5,329 bases of DNA from Candidatus Hydrothermota bacterium (GTDB taxonomy: Bacteria; Hydrothermota; Hydrothermia; UBA1063). The position numbers and the translations under genes are program-made. The stretch lies in the NCBI GenBank assembly GCA_003644895.1, contig QNDO01000112.1:1-5329 (forward strand), read 5' to 3'. Shown one piece after another: positions 1 to 5,329 of the stretch. The notes under the pieces are model-generated. The model saw nothing but the letters and a program-made list of their open reading frames with translations, did no database searches and was not told the origin of the DNA. Position 1 is the stretch's first letter, and the number at the start of each line of letters is the position of its first letter.

Positions 1-256
1 CAATACTTTTGTCAACCGTTAAATAAAATTCTAAATTTTTAACTTTATAATCAAATGGGATGCCATTCTTAATTATTCCTTCTGTAAGAAGAAATCCAAC
101 TCCAAGATACTCGATCTCCGCCGGGGAACAACTTAGCCTTGTATATAGTGCGTTGTTTATGTAAATCGAAGCTATTTCTTCTGAAACGATGTAATCCTCT
201 CCATCCCTGCATGTATCAAAAGTACATTTTCTTATATTTTTCTTCTTATAGATCAT
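1..256 (-). CDS. fdhD: Formate dehydrogenase accessory sulfurtransferase FdhD, C-terminus outside window
   Basis: FdhD carries sulfur from the cysteine desulfurase (IscS in E. coli) to the Mo/W bis-MGD cofactor, a step needed for formate dehydrogenase activity. The 85 visible N-terminal residues include IVSEEIASIYINNALYTRLS, then CSPAEIEYLGVGFLLTEGII (residues 43-62), which matches the FdhD hallmark region (consensus CTPxDLEELAxGFLxxEGII). The ATG at 256-254 is the only conventional start: an in-frame TAA (259-257) sits directly before it, and no GTG or TTG follows before the conserved region. It overlaps the last 11 bases of mobA and has no recognisable Shine-Dalgarno site, so translation is probably coupled to mobA. 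The sulfur-transferring CxxC loop lies further on, beyond the window edge; the N-terminal pair C11/C16 is not that motif. About two thirds of a typical 260-residue protein is missing. The gene is easily missed because its stop codon is outside the window. Confidence 0.9.
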   Translation of the reverse strand, partial: MIYKKKNIRKCTFDTCRDGEDYIVSEEIASIYINNALYTRLSCSPAEIEYLGVGFLLTEGIIKNGIPFDYKVKNLEFYLTVDKSI

Positions 257-851
257 TTAAAAAAGAAGCATATTTTTTGAGGTCTTTTGGTGTATTCAGG
301 TTAATAAAACTCATAAGTTCTGGATCATGTTTTCTCACAATCTTTTCAGGAATTTCTTTAACATTAACCCTCTCATAGAAGGATGTTACCTTTAAATTTC
401 CCCTTTCAATCTCTTCTTCAATTACATTTACTGTATTTTTTGTATATACGGCATGGAGTGGTTCAAAATATCCTCTTACAATGGGAACAACTACATCATA
501 ATCTCCCGTAATTTTCAACATATATTTTACAAGATTTTTGTTCACAAATGGCATATCACATGCCACTATAAAATTAAATTGATTTTTTGATACTTTTAAT
601 CCTGAGTAGATACCTACCAATGGTGAATGATATTCATACAAATCTTCCACAAAAATAAACTCTTTTCCATAAATCCTCTGTTTACCTTTCCCTACAACAA
701 TAATTTCAGAAAATAAAATTTTCAACCTTTCTATAATTATTTCAACAAGATTTTTCCTGTTTATCAGGAGGAGGGGCTTCGGGAACCCCATCCTCCTTGA
801 TTCCCCACCTACTAGGATTATTAATGTAGCTTCAAGCAATTTTTCTTTCAC
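246..851 (-). CDS. mobA: Molybdenum cofactor guanylyltransferase MobA
   Basis: MobA transfers GMP from GTP to Mo-molybdopterin to make the guanine dinucleotide cofactor (MGD) that formate dehydrogenases need. The nucleotidyltransferase motifs are all present (numbering from the chosen start): LVGGESRRMGFPK (13-25) for nucleotide binding, SPLVGIYSGL (76-85), VACDMP (97-101-region, with D99 as likely Mg ligand), FEPLHAVY (129-136) and NLNTPKDL (184-191). The chosen GTG start (851-849) gives 201 residues, close to the usual 190-200. The start is uncertain: no ATG lies upstream of the GG motif. Alternatives are TTG at 839-837, preceded at short distance by GAAAG, and GTG at 899-897, which would add 16 residues that look like a shadow of focA. 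No good Shine-Dalgarno site exists for any of them, so coupling to focA (20-base overlap with this start) is likely. The related CTP-using MocA family is less likely given the formate dehydrogenase context. Confidence 0.9.
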   Translation of the reverse strand: MKEKLLEATLIILVGGESRRMGFPKPLLLINRKNLVEIIIERLKILFSEIIVVGKGKQRIYGKEFIFVEDLYEYHSPLVGIYSGLKVSKNQFNFIVACDMPFVNKNLVKYMLKITGDYDVVVPIVRGYFEPLHAVYTKNTVNVIEEEIERGNLKVTSFYERVNVKEIPEKIVRKHDPELMSFINLNTPKDLKKYASFLNDL

Positions 852-1674
852 GCCAGATATATACAATCCAATATAGCATTGCCACAAAGAAAGCACCACC
901 CACCATATTTCCTAAAGTCACCGGGAGTTCATTGCGAACCCAGAATCCATACATATTGAGGTTAGAAAGATCAGGATAGCCAGCTGCAGCAACCACATGG
1001 GGGATATTTTTGAGGAACATTCCCATGGGAATAAAGTACATGTTTGCAACACTGTGTTCAAATCCGGATGCCACAAAAGCCATTATGGGGAAGAAGATGG
1101 CGAATATTTTCCCTATTGTTTGCCTTGCAGAAAAAGCAATCCACACAGCAAGGCAGACAAGCCAATTACATCCCACACCCCTTGCAAATGCTTCAAGAAA
1201 GGATAAGTTTACTTTTGCATTAGCTATTTTAAGGGCAGTCGCTCCTACTAAATAACCATTGGTCTTCCACAGCCCGCTCCAGTACATGAGAATAACCAGG
1301 AGTAAGGAACCGATTAAATTTGCTATGTAAACAACAATCCAGTTGTAAAAAAGTCTCCATACTGGTGCACGTTTATCGAGAACTGAAAGAAAGATCAAGT
1401 TGTTTCCTGTAAAAAGTTCTGCCCCTGCAATAACCACAAGCATAAGCCCAACACTGAATACTGCACCCATAATTAATTTCGCCATTCCAACGCCCATGTA
1501 CTTTGCCACATCATGGCCTACCATGGTGGCAAGCTCTGCTCCAAATCCGATATATACTCCAGCTAATATGCCTAATATGAAGAGCTTGTAGAATATAAAA
1601 TGGGTTTTTTTAACACATATATCAGTAGTTAGAGTATCGGCAATCGCTGCTGGAGTGCGACACTCAAACTGCAT
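832..1674 (-). CDS. focA: Formate/nitrite transporter (FNT) family channel, probable formate channel
   Basis: This 280-residue integral membrane protein belongs to the FNT family of pentameric channels, which carry formate or related small anions. Length fits the family (E. coli FocA is 285). Hydrophobic segments lie roughly at 29-50, 65-88, 107-133, 160-183, 187-203 and 252-274, giving the usual six membrane helices. Family signatures are clear: AGAELFTGNNL (83-93), GCNWLVCLAVW (168-178), GFEHSVANMYFIPMG (204-218) and LPVTLGNMVGG (250-260). H207 aligns with the pore histidine His209 of E. coli FocA, and F200 with the constriction residue Phe202. The N-terminal stretch (TPAAIADTL) resembles the cytosolic gating helix region of FocA/FdhC. 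Its place directly after fdhA argues for formate rather than nitrite or hydrosulfide as substrate; direction of transport cannot be told. The same family is named fdhC in some formate dehydrogenase operons. The 3' end overlaps mobA. Confidence 0.93.
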   Translation of the reverse strand: MQFECRTPAAIADTLTTDICVKKTHFIFYKLFILGILAGVYIGFGAELATMVGHDVAKYMGVGMAKLIMGAVFSVGLMLVVIAGAELFTGNNLIFLSVLDKRAPVWRLFYNWIVVYIANLIGSLLLVILMYWSGLWKTNGYLVGATALKIANAKVNLSFLEAFARGVGCNWLVCLAVWIAFSARQTIGKIFAIFFPIMAFVASGFEHSVANMYFIPMGMFLKNIPHVVAAAGYPDLSNLNMYGFWVRNELPVTLGNMVGGAFFVAMLYWIVYIWRERKIA

Positions 1675-1680
1675 AAAGCA

Positions 1681-1686
1681 CCTCCT
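1681..1686 (-). promoter_or_regulatory. Ribosome binding site of focA
   Basis: The minus strand reads AAGGAGGTGCTTT before ATG (1674-1672), with the GGAGG core at 1685-1681 and a 6-base spacer. It occupies most of the 15-base gap between the fdhA stop (1692-1690) and focA and fixes the focA start. The gap has no room for a terminator and none is visible, which supports co-transcription. Confidence 0.88.
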
Positions 1687-1689
1687 TTT

Positions 1690-4395
1690 TTAAATTTTTT
1701 CAATTTTACATGCTGCAACTTTAAGTTCAGGTATTTTTGCAATTGGGTCCAGTGCATCATTGGTAAGTACATTTGCTGCAGCTTCAGCAAAGTGGAATGG
1801 TATAAATACTGAACCCAGGCTCACTCTATCGCTTGCTATTGCCTTAATTTTTATAAATCCCCTTCTTGATGTTACCTTTACTTCATCACCATCCTCAATG
1901 CCAAGTCTTTTCATGTCTTCAGGATGCATCTCCATATAGGGTCCCTCTACATATTTAGGAAGTACATTGGTACGTCTTGTCATTGAACCTGTGTGGAAAT
2001 GATAAAGAATTCTACCTGTGGATAAGAGGAATGGGTATTCATCCTCAGGCCATTCGGCTGGGGGTATGTAATCTACAGGATGAAATTTACCAAGCCCCCG
2101 GGAAAATTTATCTTTATGAAGATATTTCGTCCCCGGATGAGACGGATCAGGGCATGGCCACTGCAATCTTTCGCCCCGCATGATCCTCTCATAAGTTATT
2201 CCAGCGTATATAGGGGAGAGCCGATTTATCTCATCAATAATATCTTTGATGCTTGTATATTTCATCTCGTAGCCCATTTTCTTTGCTAGGTCACGTATTA
2301 TTATCCAATCGGGCTTTGCTTCTCCAGGAGGATCAATGGCTTTCTCCACCCATAGGATTCTCCTCTCTGTATTTGTAAAAGTTCCATATTTCTCTGCAAA
2401 AGATGCAGCGGGCAAGATCACATCAGCAAATTGGGTTGTTTCAGTCATAAAGATATCCTGACATACAAGAAATTCAACACTTTCTAAGGCCTCTTTAACA
2501 TGGGGGATATTGGGGTCCGAAACCATGGGATTCTCGCCCATGAAATAAAATGCTTTTATTTTACCTTCCGTAGCAGCATACATCATTTCTACCACAGTAA
2601 GGCCGGGCTTATCGGATAATTTTACCCCCCAAGCTTTTTCAAACTTTTCTTCAATCTGAGGATCATTTACTTTCTGGTATCCCGGATAAACGTTAGGCAG
2701 TGATCCCAAGTCACAGGCTCCCTGTACATTATTTTGTCCTCTTAAAGGATTAACTCCAGTGGACTCTCTACCAACATTACCAGTTAACATGGCAAGATTG
2801 GCAAGTGAAAGTACATTATCAGTTCCGGTTGTATGCTGAGTAATTCCCATAGCATATACTATACTGGCTTTTTGAGCTCTCCCATATATTCTTGCTGCCT
2901 CTATTATCTTATGTTTCGGAATACCTGTAATCTCCTCTACTCGCTCAGGAGTATATTGCTCTATAATCTTCTTGAATTCATTAAACCCTTCCGTCCTTTC
3001 TCTTATAAATCCTTCATCGTAGAGACCCTCTTTGATTATTACATGCATCATTCCATTTATCCAGGCAACATCTGTTCCGTTCTTCTGCTGCAGCCAGAGT
3101 GTAGCATATTTAACAAGGTCTATTTTCCTTGGATCCACGACAATGAGCTTGGCTCTATGAAACAGAACCGCCCTCTTTATCAGAGTTGCAATCACAGGAT
3201 GGGTCTCAGTAGTATTAGAACCTGTAACCAGAATAACATCGGCGTATTCCAGTTCCTCTATTGAATTTGTCATTGCACCAGAACCAAAGGCCCTTGCAAG
3301 GCCAGCAACAGTGGAAGCATGGCACAATCTGGCACAATGATCAACATTATTGGTACCTATTACTGCCCTCATAAATTTCTGGAATACGAAATTTTCTTCG
3401 TTTGTACATTTCGCAGATGCAAGTCCCGCTATTGCATCAGGCCCATATTTTTCTTTAATTTCTTTTAATCTCTTGGCTACATAATTTAAAGCTTCATCCC
3501 ATTCAACTTCTACGAACTTCCCTTCTTTCCTAATAAGTGGTTTTTTAAGTCTATCTTCTCTATTTACAAAATCCAGTCCAAATCTTCCCTTAACACACGT
3601 TTTACCATAATTTGGAATTTTATCTGCACCTTTAACTTTTACAATTTTATTGTCTTTGATCCATAGCTCTAATTGACATCCCACACCGCAATAAGGACAG
3701 GTTGTAACGACTCTTCTATCCACATCTTTCTTCCTGATTCTCATGCCGTACACAGGTTTTTCAGCAATTGCTCCCACAGGACATGCCTGGACACACTCAC
3801 CACATCCATCGCATTCTGAGTCAGCCCACACCCCAAGTCCTGCAACCACATATTCATTGATACCTCTCTGTGCAAAATTTAATACGCCCTTGGCTTGAAT
3901 TTCATAACAAGCTTTAACACATCTTGCACATTTTATACACTTGGAAGAATCGTAAATAAGTACAGGCGAACTCTCATCCTTTACCTGGGGAATATCTTTC
4001 CAGATGGGTGAGAAGATTCTGCTTTCTATACCTAGGCCATATTTATATGCAAGATCCTGAAGTTCACAATCTCCATCTTTGTCACAATTTATGCAATCAT
4101 CGTTGTGTTCAGAAAGGATCATGTTTAGCAAAATCTTTCTTGTTTCCTCTAATTCTTCATCAAAAGCAATAACTTTCATGCCATCTTCAACTGCCACTAG
4201 GCAAGAAGGTATCATACCTGGTCTACCTTCTATTTTAACTACACAAAGACGACATGCGCCAGTGGGTGTGATTTTTTCAAGAAAACAAAGGCCTGGTATA
4301 TCAATTCCATTTTCACGAGCAACTTTAAGCAGATTGTCCCCCTTTCTGGCCTTTATTTCCTTACCATCTATATATATGGTAACCCAATCATTCAT
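1690..4395 (-). CDS. fdhA: Formate dehydrogenase catalytic (alpha) subunit, NuoG-like, cysteine-containing
   Basis: This 901-residue molybdo/tungstoenzyme catalyses formate oxidation or CO2 reduction, probably in the cytoplasm since no Tat signal is seen. Domains in order: a [2Fe-2S] domain (C37, C48, C51, C65); a NuoG-type His-Cys [4Fe-4S] site (H97, C101, C104, C110); two ferredoxin [4Fe-4S] motifs (C153/156/159/163 and C195/198/201/205); the catalytic-domain [4Fe-4S] site (C233, C236, C240, C267); the bis-MGD catalytic domain; and a C-terminal dinucleotide-binding domain from about 785. The metal ligand aligned with Sec140 of E. coli FdhF is C358 (codon TGC, 3322-3324), followed by H359. 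R552 in RGQNNVQGACD matches the formate-binding Arg333. These residues distinguish it from complex I NuoG. The layout resembles Moorella-type FdhA and the NuoG-like alpha subunits of NAD(P)-linked formate dehydrogenases. The start is fixed by a strong ribosome binding site. No NuoE/NuoF-like or HycB-like partner is encoded in the window. Whether Mo or W is used cannot be read from sequence. Confidence 0.96.
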   Translation of the reverse strand: MNDWVTIYIDGKEIKARKGDNLLKVARENGIDIPGLCFLEKITPTGACRLCVVKIEGRPGMIPSCLVAVEDGMKVIAFDEELEETRKILLNMILSEHNDDCINCDKDGDCELQDLAYKYGLGIESRIFSPIWKDIPQVKDESSPVLIYDSSKCIKCARCVKACYEIQAKGVLNFAQRGINEYVVAGLGVWADSECDGCGECVQACPVGAIAEKPVYGMRIRKKDVDRRVVTTCPYCGVGCQLELWIKDNKIVKVKGADKIPNYGKTCVKGRFGLDFVNREDRLKKPLIRKEGKFVEVEWDEALNYVAKRLKEIKEKYGPDAIAGLASAKCTNEENFVFQKFMRAVIGTNNVDHCARLCHASTVAGLARAFGSGAMTNSIEELEYADVILVTGSNTTETHPVIATLIKRAVLFHRAKLIVVDPRKIDLVKYATLWLQQKNGTDVAWINGMMHVIIKEGLYDEGFIRERTEGFNEFKKIIEQYTPERVEEITGIPKHKIIEAARIYGRAQKASIVYAMGITQHTTGTDNVLSLANLAMLTGNVGRESTGVNPLRGQNNVQGACDLGSLPNVYPGYQKVNDPQIEEKFEKAWGVKLSDKPGLTVVEMMYAATEGKIKAFYFMGENPMVSDPNIPHVKEALESVEFLVCQDIFMTETTQFADVILPAASFAEKYGTFTNTERRILWVEKAIDPPGEAKPDWIIIRDLAKKMGYEMKYTSIKDIIDEINRLSPIYAGITYERIMRGERLQWPCPDPSHPGTKYLHKDKFSRGLGKFHPVDYIPPAEWPEDEYPFLLSTGRILYHFHTGSMTRRTNVLPKYVEGPYMEMHPEDMKRLGIEDGDEVKVTSRRGFIKIKAIASDRVSLGSVFIPFHFAEAAANVLTNDALDPIAKIPELKVAACKIEKI

Positions 4396-5329
4396 AAAAA
4401 ACCTCCTCCTTTTCCCAGTAAAAAGGTTTTATTACCCTTTCCAGTACTCCATGGAGCTTAGAAATAGTTACACCATAATTGGTTATTGGCACTCCTCTTC
4501 TCTTGCATTCTTTTATTCTTCTCTTCATCTCCATACTTGTTATCATACAGCCTCCACAGTGAATTACAAGACGGTACTTCTCCAGATCTTCTGGGAAGTC
4601 ATGACCCGAAGCTACATCAAATTCGAGGTCTTTGCCCGTATATTGGGTTAGCCATCTGGGGATCTTCACCCTTCCAATATCATCTGCTTGGATATGATGA
4701 GAGCAAGCTTCTGCGATCAAAACCTTATCCCCATCTTTCAATTTATCAATTGTATAAGCCCCCTCCACCAAAATATCAAGATCTCCCTTGTACCTAGCAA
4801 ACAGAATTGAAAAGGTAGTAAATTTCACATCTGGAGGTACATCCCCAGCAACTTTTAGCACAACCTGAGAATCTGTTATTACAAGAGCTGGTTTTTTTTG
4901 GAGATTTCGTAATACCTCCTCAAGCTCCCTTTCTTTAACCACAATTCCGATGGCATCGTTATCAAGTATGTCTCTTAAAACTTGAACCTGGGGTAATATT
5001 AACCTGCCTTTGGGAGCAGCAAGATCTATAGGTACAACAAGTATTACAATATCTCCTCCTTTAATTAAATCTCCTACCAAAACGGGCTCTTTTTTGTAAT
5101 ACTGAGGTGCTAAGGAAATTATTGCTTCCTTTAATTCATCAATTCCCTTTGTTTCCTTCGCAGAAACTTTTACAAACTTTATATTATTTGCCCTACAATA
5201 ATCCAGATCACAAGTTTTAACTTCACCTTTATCAATTTTATTAAATATAAGAATAAACGGAATTTCCATTTCTTGAAGCTCTTTTATGATATCTTTCTCA
5301 TATCTAGTTAAGCCTTTTTCATCTGTTAC
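4388..5329 (-). CDS. hydF: [FeFe]-hydrogenase maturation GTPase HydF, N-terminus outside window
   Basis: HydF is the scaffold GTPase that receives the 2Fe subcluster assembled by the radical-SAM enzymes HydE and HydG and delivers it to apo-[FeFe] hydrogenase in the cytoplasm. The frame stays open to the window edge, so 313 C-terminal residues are visible; the ATG at 5269 is internal, because in-frame sequence upstream of it (TDEKGLTRYEKDIIKELQE) continues the G domain. Visible GTPase motifs are G4 (FNKID, around 5245) and G5 (VSAKE). The P-loop, G2 and G3 should lie outside; about 90-100 residues are missing compared with a typical HydF of about 400. The C-terminal Fe-S domain has the family signature CxH-x46-CxxC: Cys codon 4703-4705 in ACSHH, and CGGC with Cys codons 4556-4558 and 4547-4549. 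The last 8 bases overlap fdhA, implying translational coupling. The cluster motif plus GTPase context separates it from Era/TrmE-like GTPases. Identification is firm. Confidence 0.95.
   Translation of the reverse strand, partial: VTDEKGLTRYEKDIIKELQEMEIPFILIFNKIDKGEVKTCDLDYCRANNIKFVKVSAKETKGIDELKEAIISLAPQYYKKEPVLVGDLIKGGDIVILVVPIDLAAPKGRLILPQVQVLRDILDNDAIGIVVKERELEEVLRNLQKKPALVITDSQVVLKVAGDVPPDVKFTTFSILFARYKGDLDILVEGAYTIDKLKDGDKVLIAEACSHHIQADDIGRVKIPRWLTQYTGKDLEFDVASGHDFPEDLEKYRLVIHCGGCMITSMEMKRRIKECKRRGVPITNYGVTISKLHGVLERVIKPFYWEKEEVFYE
4402..4410 (-). promoter_or_regulatory. Ribosome binding site of fdhA
   Basis: The minus strand reads AGGAGGAGG followed by six T residues and then ATG (4395-4393). 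This is a near-perfect Shine-Dalgarno match at ideal spacing and it fixes the fdhA start. It lies inside the last codons of hydF, so fdhA can be translated strongly on its own as well as by coupling. Confidence 0.9.

Noticed and set aside
139..378. Small plus-strand open frame near the left end
   Set aside because: Antisense to fdhD and mobA, both of which have clear family motifs; low-complexity hydrophobic and aromatic translation.
1675..1700. T-rich stretch between fdhA and focA as a terminator
   Set aside because: No GC-rich inverted repeat precedes it and the gap is filled by the focA ribosome binding site.
2833..3264. 143-codon open frame on the plus strand
   Set aside because: It lies wholly antisense to fdhA in a region of highly conserved catalytic residues; its translation has no recognisable domain and biased composition typical of a shadow frame.
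1690..4395. Complex I subunit NuoG instead of formate dehydrogenase
   Set aside because: The N-terminal Fe-S region is NuoG-like, but the Cys358-His359 pair, RGQNNVQGACD motif and complete bis-MGD domains are formate dehydrogenase features, and the neighbours are FDH accessory genes.
4079..4651. 190-codon open frame on the plus strand
   Set aside because: Antisense to the fdhA N-terminus and hydF C-terminus, both confirmed by conserved cysteine motifs. No ribosome binding site or family match is seen.
5267..5269. ATG as the start of hydF
   Set aside because: The frame stays open upstream to the window edge and the upstream residues fit the HydF G domain; starting here would remove most of the GTPase domain.
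1..5329. Novel or undescribed system, mobile element, CRISPR array or structured RNA
   Set aside because: Coding density is essentially complete, every gene belongs to a known family, and no direct repeats, transposase or long non-coding stretch is visible.

Overview
The window is a single co-directional gene cluster on the minus strand. Read in the direction of transcription (high to low coordinates) it holds: the 3' part of hydF ([FeFe]-hydrogenase maturation GTPase), a complete NuoG-like formate dehydrogenase catalytic subunit (fdhA), a formate/nitrite-family channel (focA), a molybdenum cofactor guanylyltransferase (mobA), and the 5' part of fdhD (sulfur carrier for formate dehydrogenase activation). 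Both end genes run off the window.

The organism looks like an anaerobic, AT-rich bacterium, most likely a Clostridia-type Firmicute (acetogen, syntroph or fermenter, possibly thermophilic). The grounds are the oxygen-sensitive enzymes (HydF implies an [FeFe] hydrogenase; FdhA carries many Fe-S clusters), the frequent AGA and ATA codons, and strong GGAGG-type ribosome binding sites. No taxonomic marker is present, so this remains an inference.

Layout: 5329-4388 hydF (partial); 4395-1690 fdhA, overlapping hydF by 8 bases and preceded by an excellent ribosome binding site; 1674-832 focA after a 15-base gap that contains its ribosome binding site; about 851-246 mobA, overlapping the end of focA and lacking an ATG start; 256-1 fdhD (partial), overlapping the end of mobA by 11 bases. 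There is no intergenic stretch longer than 15 bases, and no terminator, promoter, RNA gene, mobile element, repeat or CRISPR array that I can support. The arrangement strongly suggests one polycistronic, translationally coupled mRNA.

The genes form a formate module. FdhA interconverts formate and CO2 at a Mo or W bis-MGD centre, with cysteine rather than selenocysteine as the metal ligand. MobA supplies the guanine dinucleotide form of the cofactor, FdhD delivers the sulfur that activates it, and FocA moves formate across the membrane. HydF, directly upstream and overlapping, ties this module to [FeFe]-hydrogenase assembly and hints at physiological coupling of formate and H2. The individual families are all well known. 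I do not see a previously undescribed system; the hydF-fdhA linkage is the most interesting point.
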